A DNA stretch of 61,651 bases from Actinacidiphila bryophytorum (GTDB lineage: Bacteria > Actinomycetota > Actinomycetes > Streptomycetales > Streptomycetaceae). The translations under genes and the position numbers were made by a program. The stretch is taken from the NCBI RefSeq assembly GCF_016916835.1, contig NZ_JAFFIX010000032.1:1-61651 (forward strand). Reading direction: 5' to 3'. Positions 16,072-23,407 of the stretch are shown one piece after another (position 1 is the first letter of the stretch; each line of letters starts with the position of its first letter). Under the pieces are notes generated by a model. It was given only the letters and a program-made list of their open reading frames with translations. It had not been told where the DNA came from and made no database searches.

Positions 16072-17028
16072 ATGCGAATCGTGGTTCTGGCCGGAGGAAT
16101 CGGCGGGGCGCGCTTTTTGCGCGGCCTGCTGGCAGCGGCGCCGGAGGCGGAGATCACCGTCGTCGGCAACACCGGAGACGACATCCATCTGTTCGGCTTG
16201 AAGGTCTGCCCCGACCTCGACACCGTGATGTACACGCTGGGCGGCGGCATCCACGAGGAGCAGGGCTGGGGCCGGGCCGACGAGACCTTCACCGTGAAGG
16301 AGGAGCTGGCCGCGTACGGCGTGGGACCGGAGTGGTTCGGCCTGGGCGACCGGGACTTCGCCACCCACATCGTGCGCACCCAGATGCTCGCCGCCGGCTA
16401 TCCGCTCAGCGCCGTCACCGAGGCGCTGTGCGCCCGCTGGAAGCCCGGCGTCCGGCTGATCCCGATGTCGGACGACCGGGTCGAGACCCACGTCCTGGTC
16501 GAGACCGACGGCGAGCGCAAGGCCGTCCACTTCCAGGAGTACTGGGTACGGCTGCGCGCCGCCGTCCCCGCGCACGCCGTGGTGCCCGTCGGCGCCGAGG
16601 CGGCCAAGCCCGCGCCCGGGGTGCTGGAGGCGATCGCCGCCGCCGACGTCATCGTCTTCCCGCCCTCCAACCCGGTGGTGAGCATCGGCACCATCCTGGC
16701 CGTGCCCGGGGTGCGCGAGGCCATCGCCGAGGCCGGGGTGCCGGTGGTGGGCCTGTCGCCCATCGTCGGCGACGCGCCCGTGCGCGGCATGGCCGACAAG
16801 GTGCTGGCCGCGGTCGGCGTGGAAGCCACGGCCGCCGCGGTCGCCGCGCACTACGGCTCCGGGCTGCTCGACGGCTGGCTGGTGGACACGGTGGACGAGG
16901 TCGCCGTCGCCGAGGTCGAGGCGGCCGGCATCCGCTGCCGGGCGGTGCCGCTGATGATGACCGATCTGGACGCCACCACGCGCATGGCGCGCGAGGCGCT
17001 GGCACTGGCGGAAGAGGTACGGGCATGA
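16072..17028 (+). CDS. fbiA: phosphoenolpyruvyl/2-phospho-L-lactate transferase of F420 biosynthesis (FbiA/CofD)
   Basis: A 318-aa enzyme that transfers the phospho-enolpyruvyl (or lactyl) group from its guanylyl diphosphate donor to the deazaflavin Fo, giving (dehydro-)F420-0. The N-terminal nucleotide fold MRIVVLAGGIGGARFLRGLL and VVGNTGDDIHLFGLKVCPDLD are diagnostic, as are PPSNPVVSIGTILAVPGV and LSPIVGDAPVRGMADKVL. The start is probably leaderless. It overlaps fbiB by ATGA, so the two are coupled and presumably made in fixed ratio. Confidence 0.96.
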   Translation: MRIVVLAGGIGGARFLRGLLAAAPEAEITVVGNTGDDIHLFGLKVCPDLDTVMYTLGGGIHEEQGWGRADETFTVKEELAAYGVGPEWFGLGDRDFATHIVRTQMLAAGYPLSAVTEALCARWKPGVRLIPMSDDRVETHVLVETDGERKAVHFQEYWVRLRAAVPAHAVVPVGAEAAKPAPGVLEAIAAADVIVFPPSNPVVSIGTILAVPGVREAIAEAGVPVVGLSPIVGDAPVRGMADKVLAAVGVEATAAAVAAHYGSGLLDGWLVDTVDEVAVAEVEAAGIRCRAVPLMMTDLDATTRMAREALALAEEVRA

Positions 17029-18341
17029 GCGCGGCACGCTTCGAGGTCTTCGCGCCCGAGGGCATCGGCGAGGTCCCGCAGGGCGCCGACATCGCCAAGC
17101 TCGTCGTGGCCACCGGGGTCGAACTGGCCGACGGGGACGTGCTGCTGGTCACGTCGAAGATCGTCAGCAAGGCGGAGGGCCGCCTGGTGCACGCCGACGA
17201 CCGGGAGGCCGCGATCGACGCCGAGGCCGTACGGCTGGTGGCGCGCCGCGGGCCGACCAGGATCGTCGAGACGCGGCACGGCTTCGTCATGGCCGCGGCG
17301 GGCGTCGACGCGTCCAACACCGCACCCGGCACCGTCCTGCTGCTGCCCGAGGACCCCGACGCGTCCGCCCACAGGATCAGGGCCGGGCTGCGCGAGGCGC
17401 TGGGCGTCAACGTCGGGGTCGTCGTCACCGACACCTTCGGGCGGCCCTGGCGCGAGGGCCTGACCGACGTGGCGATCGGCGCCGCCGGCGTCGCGGTGCT
17501 CGACGACCTGCGCGGCGGGCAGGACTCGCACGGCAACCCGCTCCAGATGACGGTGACCGCCACGGCCGACGAACTCGCCGCGGTCGGCGACCTGGTCAAG
17601 GGCAAGGCGAGCGGCCGGCCGGTCGCCGTCGTCCGCGGCCTGGCCGCCGTGGTCCTCCCGCCGGACAGCGCCGGGGCAGGCGACACCGGGGCCAGGCCGC
17701 TGGTGCGCAGGGCCGCCGACGACATGTTCCGGCTCGGCACCTCAGAGGCCGTGCGGGAGGCGGTGTCGCTGCGCCGCACGGTGCGCGACTTCACCGACGA
17801 GCCGGTCGACCCGGCGGCCGTACGGCGGGCCGTCGCCCTCGCGGTGACCGCGCCGGCCCCGCACCACACCACGCCGTGGCGCTTCGTGCTGCTGGAGACG
17901 CCCGAGGTGCGCACCCGGCTGCTCGACGCGATGCGCGACGCCTGGGCGGCGGACCTGCGGCGGGACGGCTTCTCCGAGGAGAGCGTCACCAAGCGGCTGC
18001 GGCGCGGCGACGTCCTGCGCAAGGCGCCCTACCTGGCGGTGCCGTGCCTGGTCGCCGACGGCGCCCACGCCTACCCCGACGCGCGGCGGGCCGCGGCGGA
18101 ACGCGAGATGTTCGTCGTCGCCACCGGCGCCGGGGTGGAGAACTTCCTCGTCGCCCTGGCCGGCGAGCAGCTCGGCTCGGCCTGGGTGTCGTCCACGATG
18201 TTCTGCCGTGACGTCGTGCGCTCGGTGCTCGACCTGCCCGCGAACTGGGACCCGATGGGCGCGGTGGCCATCGGCCGCCCGTCCGCCGCTCCGCCGGCAA
18301 GGCCGCCGCGCGCGGCCGACGCCTTCATCGCGGTGCGCTGA
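17025..18341 (+). CDS. fbiB: bifunctional F420-0:gamma-glutamyl ligase / FMN-dependent reductase (FbiB)
   Basis: A 438-aa fusion. The N-terminal ~245 residues form the CofE-type GTP-dependent gamma-glutamyl ligase (GDVLLVTSKIVSKAEGRLV, GVVVTDTFGRPWREGLTDVAIG, DLVKGKASGRPVAVVRGL). The C-terminal ~190 residues are a nitroreductase-fold FMN domain (VSLRRTVRDFTDEPVDPAAV, APHHTTPWRFVLLE, LGSAWVSSTMF) that reduces dehydro-F420 and influences tail length. ATG 17025 overlaps the fbiA stop. Convergent with the DNA glycosylase gene 31 nt downstream. Confidence 0.96.
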   Translation: MSAARFEVFAPEGIGEVPQGADIAKLVVATGVELADGDVLLVTSKIVSKAEGRLVHADDREAAIDAEAVRLVARRGPTRIVETRHGFVMAAAGVDASNTAPGTVLLLPEDPDASAHRIRAGLREALGVNVGVVVTDTFGRPWREGLTDVAIGAAGVAVLDDLRGGQDSHGNPLQMTVTATADELAAVGDLVKGKASGRPVAVVRGLAAVVLPPDSAGAGDTGARPLVRRAADDMFRLGTSEAVREAVSLRRTVRDFTDEPVDPAAVRRAVALAVTAPAPHHTTPWRFVLLETPEVRTRLLDAMRDAWAADLRRDGFSEESVTKRLRRGDVLRKAPYLAVPCLVADGAHAYPDARRAAAEREMFVVATGAGVENFLVALAGEQLGSAWVSSTMFCRDVVRSVLDLPANWDPMGAVAIGRPSAAPPARPPRAADAFIAVR

Positions 18342-18372
18342 CGGGCCGAACGGGCGCCCGGGTTCCGCTGAC

Positions 18373-19338
18373 TCAGGAGTGGCGGGTCGGCGGGTTCGGG
18401 GCCAGGCGCGGGCCGCGCCGAGGCGGGCTCGGCGCGGCCAGCAGGATCAGCCGGGCCGCCCGGTGGCGCTGGCCCGCGTACGGGGCGAGCAGGTCGAGCA
18501 TCGTGGCGTCGTCGGAGCGCCGCGCACCGGTCAGCGCGTAGCCGATGTGGTGCGGCAGGTGCAGGTCGCCGACCGTGACCGCGTCGGCGGCGCCGTGGCT
18601 GCGCTGCAGCGTCTCCGCCGCCGTCCACGGGCCGATCCCCGGCAGGCTCTGCATCCGGGCGCCGGCCTCCTCGGCCGACAGGGCGGTCAGCGCGTCCAGC
18701 CGTGCCCCGAGCCGAACCGCGCGCATCACCGTGGACGCGCGCTTGTCGTCCACCCCCGCGCAGTGCCAGTCCCACGACGGCACCCTTGCCCAGCCGTGCG
18801 CGTCCGGCATCACCCGCATACGGTCGGCGCGCGGCCCCGGCGCGGGCTCACCGTGCTGGAAGAGCAGCAGCCGCCAGGCGCGGTAGGCCTCGGCCGTGGT
18901 CACCTTCTGCTCAAGCACCGAGGGGATCAGCGCTTCGAGGACCAGTCCGGTCCTGGTCAGCCGCAGGCCCGGGTGGCGGCGGTGCGCGGTGTGCACGATG
19001 CGGTGCCGCGGGGTGAAGGCGGAGGGGTCGTCGTCCGCGCCCAGCAGCGCGGGCAGCCCGTCCAGCAGCCACTCGGCGCCCGGCCCCCACGCCTCGGCCT
19101 CCAGTGCCGCGGCACTCCCCCGCAGCCGCAGCGTGCCGGCGCCCGCGGGCGTACGGCTGGCCCGCCACACCGTGCCGTCCGCGTCGATACGGAAGGCCGG
19201 GTCGGCCGGGCCGCGGCGCAGCGGCAGCAGAGTGCGGCGCACGTCCAGCGGCCCCTGCGGGCTCCAGGTGCGCACACGCCCCCGCTCCTGCCGGGGGGCG
19301 GGGACGTCGCCTGCGGGGCGGGGCAGCGGAGTGGGCAC
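18373..19338 (-). CDS. HhH-GPD superfamily DNA glycosylase (DNA-3-methyladenine glycosylase 2-like)
   Basis: A predicted base-excision repair glycosylase of 321 aa. The helix-hairpin-helix is LPGIGPWTAAETLQRSHG, followed by the catalytic aspartate in AVTVGDLHLPHHIGYAL; LVLEALIPSVLEQKVTTAEAYRAWR is the upstream fold signature. I chose GTG 19338 because a TACCCT -10 sits exactly 7 nt upstream, implying a leaderless mRNA. GTG 19344 and GTG 19401 are in frame, but the last would overlap the divergent gene. Alkylated bases are the likely substrate, by family only. Confidence 0.88.
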   Translation of the reverse strand: MPTPLPRPAGDVPAPRQERGRVRTWSPQGPLDVRRTLLPLRRGPADPAFRIDADGTVWRASRTPAGAGTLRLRGSAAALEAEAWGPGAEWLLDGLPALLGADDDPSAFTPRHRIVHTAHRRHPGLRLTRTGLVLEALIPSVLEQKVTTAEAYRAWRLLLFQHGEPAPGPRADRMRVMPDAHGWARVPSWDWHCAGVDDKRASTVMRAVRLGARLDALTALSAEEAGARMQSLPGIGPWTAAETLQRSHGAADAVTVGDLHLPHHIGYALTGARRSDDATMLDLLAPYAGQRHRAARLILLAAPSPPRRGPRLAPNPPTRHS

Positions 19339-19345
19339 CCGCACG

Positions 19346-19384
19346 AGGGTAGCCGCCGCCGGCCCGAAGCCGGGCCGGTAGCCT
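19346..19384. promoter_or_regulatory. divergent leaderless promoter pair
   Basis: Minus-strand TACCCT (19351-19346) is 7 nt from GTG 19338, and plus-strand TAGCCT (19379-19384) is 7 nt from GTG 19392. The two predicted transcript starts are 54 bp apart, back to back. Confidence 0.6.
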
Positions 19385-19391
19385 GGCCGGC

Positions 19392-20147
19392 GTGACGTCA
19401 CCCGCCCAGGACACCCCCGCCGGCCTGCTCGCCTCCGCCCTGCGCGGCGACCCCGGACGGCCGCTGATCACCTTCTACGACGACGCCACCGGCGAGCGGG
19501 TCGAACTGTCCGTCGCCACCTTCGCGAACTGGGTCGCCAAGACCGCGAACCTCATCCAGGACGAGCTGGGGGCGCAGCCGGGCGACCGGCTCGCGCTGCT
19601 GCTGCCCGCGCACTGGCAGACCGCGGTGTGGGTGCTCGCCGGCTTCTCCACCGGCCTGGTCGTCGCGCCCGGCGCGGACCCCGCCGGTGCGGACCTCGTC
19701 GTCAGCGGCCCCGACACGCTGGAGCAGGCGCGGGCCTGCGGCGGCGAACGCGTGGCGCTCGCGCTGCGCCCCCTCGGGGGGCGCTTCCCGCAAGCGCCGG
19801 CCGGCTTCCTCGACTACGCCGTCGAAGTGCCGGGGCAGGGGGATCGGTTCGTGCCGTACGCGCCCGTCGGGACGGGCTCGCCGGCTCTTCTCCTTGCCGG
19901 GGACGGCGCCATGACCGGCGGGGCGGTCGTGGAGCGGGCCGTGGCCTCGGCCGACGCGTACGGGCTCGCGCCCGGGGCACGGGTCCTTTCCCGCCTGCCC
20001 TTCGACTCCTGGGCCGGCCTGGCGGCCGGGCTCCTCGCGCCGCTCGCCGTCGGGGGGTCGGTCGTGCTGTGCCGCAACGCCGGGGGGTTGACCCCGGAAC
20101 AGCTCGCTGCGCGCGAGGCGACCGAGCGGGTCACCCTGACCCTCTAG
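19392..20147 (+). CDS. TIGR03089 family protein (partial ANL-like fold)
   Basis: A 251-aa protein of unknown role, resembling the N-terminal part of adenylate-forming (acyl-CoA synthetase-like) enzymes: LSVATFANWVAKTANLIQDELGAQPGDRLALLLPAHWQTAVWVLAGFSTGLVVAPG. The Ser/Thr/Gly-rich ATP loop is not recognisable (LLLAGDGAMTGGAVVERAV stands in its place) and the C-terminal catalytic domain is absent, so it is unlikely to adenylate by itself. GTG 19392 fits a leaderless start behind TAGCCT. This half-length form is the family's normal state as I remember it, not a truncation. Confidence 0.85.
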   Translation: MTSPAQDTPAGLLASALRGDPGRPLITFYDDATGERVELSVATFANWVAKTANLIQDELGAQPGDRLALLLPAHWQTAVWVLAGFSTGLVVAPGADPAGADLVVSGPDTLEQARACGGERVALALRPLGGRFPQAPAGFLDYAVEVPGQGDRFVPYAPVGTGSPALLLAGDGAMTGGAVVERAVASADAYGLAPGARVLSRLPFDSWAGLAAGLLAPLAVGGSVVLCRNAGGLTPEQLAAREATERVTLTL

Positions 20148-20563
20148 CTCCCTCCCCCGCCCCCGGCGAGTGCCCCTCCCGGTGGCACTCGCCCTTCCCC
20201 CGGCGGGGGGTGCGCGGTGGGTGCCCCTTGCGGCGAGCTGCTTGCCTGCGGCGCCGTCGTGGCTTGTCGCGCAGTTCCCCGCGCCCCTAAAAACGCTCGC
20301 CCTCCCGCGCAGAGGGCGCCGCCTGAAAGCGCCGACTCTGCGGGCAGAGGGCGACAACCAGGGGCGCGGGGAACTGCGCGACAAGCCCGAACGGGCGGAA
20401 AGAAAGCAACGCCACAGCAAGTGGCACCCACCTTCGCGCCCCCGCCCACGGCAGGAAAGACGTGGGGTGCCCCAGGCAACCAAGTGGGGGAATCGACTGT
20501 CTGAACGAGTGGCGCGCGGGCAGTCGAGTCCGGGGCGCCGGACGGACAAGGGTGGGCGGGCAC
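20148..20563. other. intergenic region with long inverted repeat
   Basis: About 415 bases without a gene between the TIGR03089 gene and the first LCP gene. It is dominated by the 28-bp inverted repeat described separately. The last ~100 bases should carry the promoter for the LCP gene, but I see no convincing -10/-35. Confidence 0.5.
20261..20387. repeat. 28-bp perfect inverted repeat, streptomycete intergenic repeat type
   Basis: Left arm 20261-20288 (contains TTGTCGCGCAGTTCCCCGCG) and right arm 20360-20387 (contains GCGGGGAACTGCGCGACAAG) are exact reverse complements of 28 bases. The 71-nt spacer contains further complementary GAGGGCG blocks. I recognise this core from many streptomycete intergenic regions. 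It can act as a strong bidirectional terminator; whether it is mobile is unknown. Confidence 0.75.
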
Positions 20564-21754
20564 GTGACGACGTCAGCAGAGCCTCCGGAGGAGGACCCTA
20601 CGGATGCGGCGCCGCGCCGCAGTTACCGGTGGCTCAAGATCCTCGCAGGGGTCACCGCGCTGGTGGTGCTGGCGCTCGCCGGTGGCGTCTGGTACCTCTA
20701 CCAGCGGCTCGACGGGAACATCACGACGGACACGGCCACCGAGACCGAGCTGAAGGTGCATGCGTCGGAGCGGCCCTCGGAGGGTCCGACGTCGGCCGAG
20801 AACATCCTGCTGCTGGGTTCCGACAACCGGGGCGACGGCAACGAGAAGTACGGCGAGGACAGCGGCACGCAGCGTTCCGACACCGCGATCCTGCTGCACC
20901 TGGCCGCCGACCGGCACAGCGCCACGGCGATGAGCATCCCGCGCGACCTGATGGCGCACGTGCCCAGCTGCGCGAAGCCGAACGGCGGCAAGACCGAGCC
21001 GAAGTTCGAGCAGTTCAACTGGGCCTTCGAGTTCGGCGGTGCCGCCTGCACGATCCGCACGGTCGAGGACATGACGGGCATCAGGATCGACCACCACCTG
21101 ATCGTGGACTTCTCCGGGTTCAAGAAGATCGTGAACGCGGTCAACGGCGTGGACGTGTGCCTGGCGGAGCCGGTGCACGACACCAAGGCGCACCTCGACC
21201 TGCCGGCCGGGCGGCAGACGCTGAACGGCGAGCAGGCGCTCGGCTATGTGCGGGCCAGGCACGGCTTCGGCGACGGCAGCGACACCGAGCGGATGGACCG
21301 CCAGCAGGGCTTCCTGGGCTCGCTGTTCTCGAAGGTCAGCAGCAACGGCGTGCTGCTGAACCCGACGAAGGTCTACCCGGTGCTGTCGGCGGCGACGTCG
21401 TCGCTGACCGCGGACCCGGGTCTGGACTCGCTGAGCGAGCTGTACGGCCTGGCACGCGACATCCAGCGGATACCGGCGGGGCAGTTGCGCTTCCTGACGG
21501 TGCCGCGCGAGCAGTACACGCTGGACCACAACCGCGACCAGCTGGTGCAGCCCGCCGCCGACCGGCTCTTCGCGGCGATCCGCGACGACGTCACGGTGGC
21601 GGTGGCCCCGGACGGCTCGTCGGACAGCGCGGCGGGCGGGGACGGCGGCAAGTCCCGCGCCACCGGCACCCCTTCGCCCGGCGGTACGCCCACCGCTTCG
21701 GCGCCCACCTACCGCGGCAGGACCGCCGATGCCGACATCTGCGGCAAAGCCTGA
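20564..21754 (+). CDS. LCP (LytR-CpsA-Psr) family glycopolymer transferase 1
   Basis: A 396-aa membrane-anchored enzyme predicted to move polyprenyl-linked glycopolymers onto peptidoglycan outside the membrane. A short cytosolic N-terminus and one membrane helix (about residues 23-43, WLKILAGVTALVVLALAGGVWYL) precede the LCP domain with NILLLGSDNRGD, RSDTAILLHL, SIPRDLMAHVP, FNWAFEFGG, NGEQALGYVRARHGFGDG and RMDRQQGFL. All catalytic motifs are present. A Ser/Thr/Gly/Pro tail ends the protein and there is no LytR_C domain. GTG 20564 is chosen because the protein becomes family-like there and G-rich sequence precedes it. It leads a run of LCP paralogues. Confidence 0.92.
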   Translation: MTTSAEPPEEDPTDAAPRRSYRWLKILAGVTALVVLALAGGVWYLYQRLDGNITTDTATETELKVHASERPSEGPTSAENILLLGSDNRGDGNEKYGEDSGTQRSDTAILLHLAADRHSATAMSIPRDLMAHVPSCAKPNGGKTEPKFEQFNWAFEFGGAACTIRTVEDMTGIRIDHHLIVDFSGFKKIVNAVNGVDVCLAEPVHDTKAHLDLPAGRQTLNGEQALGYVRARHGFGDGSDTERMDRQQGFLGSLFSKVSSNGVLLNPTKVYPVLSAATSSLTADPGLDSLSELYGLARDIQRIPAGQLRFLTVPREQYTLDHNRDQLVQPAADRLFAAIRDDVTVAVAPDGSSDSAAGGDGGKSRATGTPSPGGTPTASAPTYRGRTADADICGKA

Positions 21755-21804
21755 TGAACTAAGGTGAGCGCTCGGCCTGCCGCGCATGGAGGAGCCGATC
21801 GACC

Positions 21805-23190
21805 GTGGACACGGAGGAGCCCGGGTACGTCGACCCGGCTGACCAGTGGGTGCTGGACCCGGCAACGGGGTTGTACGAGCTGCGCCTTGACGTGCCGTCG
21901 GAAAGCCACCCCGCACAGACCCCGGCTCCCGCACCGGCACCGGCACCGGCACCGGTGCGGCCTGCCGCCCGTTCGGGCCGCGGCGGGCGGCGCGCCGCCG
22001 CCCCCGCCGCGCCGTCGCGCCGCCGCAGGGCGGCCTCGCGCAGGCGCAGGCCGTCCGCCCTGGTGTGGGGCGTGGCAGCCACCTGCGGGGTGCTGGTCGC
22101 CGGGGTGACCGCGGGGGTCGTGGTGCTGCGGCAGGGCGGCGGGGCGGCCGTGCACACCGTGGAGATCGGGTCGGCGGGCAGCAAGGACCCTGTCCACGCC
22201 GGTGCGATGAACGTCCTGCTACTCAGCAGCAGGCCCACCGACACCGCCGTCGTGCTGCACCTGGCCGCGGACCGCGGCAATGTGACGGCGCTCGGCATTC
22301 CCGCGGCAATGGCGGTGGACATCCCGGACTGCCCGGCCGGCGGCGGCACCGTCAAGGGCGCGAAGCAGCAGCCTTTCTCCGCCGCGCTGACCGGGCGCGG
22401 CCCCGGCTGCGCGCTGCGGGTGGCCGAGCAGGTGACGGGGCTGCCGGTGGACCATGTCGTGCTGGTCGACTACGCGGCGGCGAAGGCCGCTTCGAGCGGG
22501 GTGGCGGCGGCGGACCTGTGCGTGGACCGTACGGTGGCCGACCCGCGGACGCTGGCGGCCCTGGCACGTCGCGCACCTTCCGCGCTGACCACGGACACCC
22601 CGCTGGGCAGCGCGAAAGCGCTGGGCACGCTCGCCGACGCCATGGGTGCGGCCGATCCGCGGCATGTCACCTTCGTGACGGTGCCACTGCTGGGCGGCGC
22701 CGCACCGCGGGCGGCCGACGTGCAGAAGGCGTCGCAGCTCTACGCCCTGATGGCGCACGACGTGTCGCTGTCCCCGGATCGTCTCGCGGCGGCCGACCCG
22801 AAGCTGGTCGGGCCGAAGGCGACACCGCACGACACCCGGGTGGAGGTCTACAACGGCACCGGGGTCTTCGGCGCCTCGCAGGACGTGCTGGCCTGGCTGC
22901 AGAACAGCAAGGGCGTCAACCGCTCGACCAACGGCGGCGACGCCCACGCCAAGGCGCCGCGGACGACGCTGCAGTACGCGCCGAACCAGGCCGACCAGGC
23001 GCGCTCGCTGGCCGCGATGATGGGTCTGCCCGCGTCCGCGCTGATCCCCGGCACCAAGGACGCGGCGCCCCGGGCGAACATGGTCCTCACCCTGGGCGCG
23101 GACTTCACCGCACCCGGTGTGCCCGTCGGGCCGCCGACCGCGCCGCCCAAGGGAGTTGTGCTGACTCCCGCCGCCGACGTGCACTGCTGA
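21805..23190 (+). CDS. degenerate LCP-like protein with LytR_C domain (probable pseudoenzyme)
   Basis: A 461-aa protein. The cytosolic N-terminus holds DPADQWVLDPATGLY (residues 10-24), then an APAPAP and Arg-rich linker, one membrane helix (about 86-108) and an LCP-like domain, followed by a clear LytR_C domain (VEVYNGTGVFGASQDVLAWLQ). Family motifs are eroded: the GSDSR position reads LSSRP, SIPRD reads GIPAAM (165-170), and the whole block carrying YVRxR and RQQ is deleted. The frame is intact with normal codon use, so this is not a decayed gene. It closely resembles the next LCP gene (VEIGSAGSKD versus VDVGDAGSKD), so it looks like a tandem duplicate that lost catalysis. GTG 21805 has GGAG upstream. 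Confidence 0.88.
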   Translation: MDTEEPGYVDPADQWVLDPATGLYELRLDVPSESHPAQTPAPAPAPAPAPVRPAARSGRGGRRAAAPAAPSRRRRAASRRRRPSALVWGVAATCGVLVAGVTAGVVVLRQGGGAAVHTVEIGSAGSKDPVHAGAMNVLLLSSRPTDTAVVLHLAADRGNVTALGIPAAMAVDIPDCPAGGGTVKGAKQQPFSAALTGRGPGCALRVAEQVTGLPVDHVVLVDYAAAKAASSGVAAADLCVDRTVADPRTLAALARRAPSALTTDTPLGSAKALGTLADAMGAADPRHVTFVTVPLLGGAAPRAADVQKASQLYALMAHDVSLSPDRLAAADPKLVGPKATPHDTRVEVYNGTGVFGASQDVLAWLQNSKGVNRSTNGGDAHAKAPRTTLQYAPNQADQARSLAAMMGLPASALIPGTKDAAPRANMVLTLGADFTAPGVPVGPPTAPPKGVVLTPAADVHC

Positions 23191-23232
23191 CCGCGGGACG
23201 GCCGCGGCTGCGACACATACCGCAGAAGTGGG

Positions 23233-23252
23233 CACCGTGGCAAAGCACGGTG
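23233..23252. repeat. inverted repeat between LCP genes 2 and 3
   Basis: CACCGTG-GCAAAG-CACGGTG is a perfect 7-bp inverted repeat after the stop of the degenerate LCP gene. It may be a weak terminator or an operator. A second small palindrome, AATTC-TGGTAG-GAATT, follows at 23276-23291, and a TACTGT -10 candidate lies at 23360-23365. Confidence 0.4.
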
Positions 23253-23407
23253 AAAAGCTGCTGAAAAACCACACCAATTCTGGTAGGAATTGCGCCCTTT
23301 GCCCCTCTTGGCAGGGGTGATACGCACCCGTCCAGCGCTTCGGCATGCCATCGGGCGACTACTGTAAGCGATCCGGCGATCACCGGACGGAGGGGACCCG
23401 AGGCACC

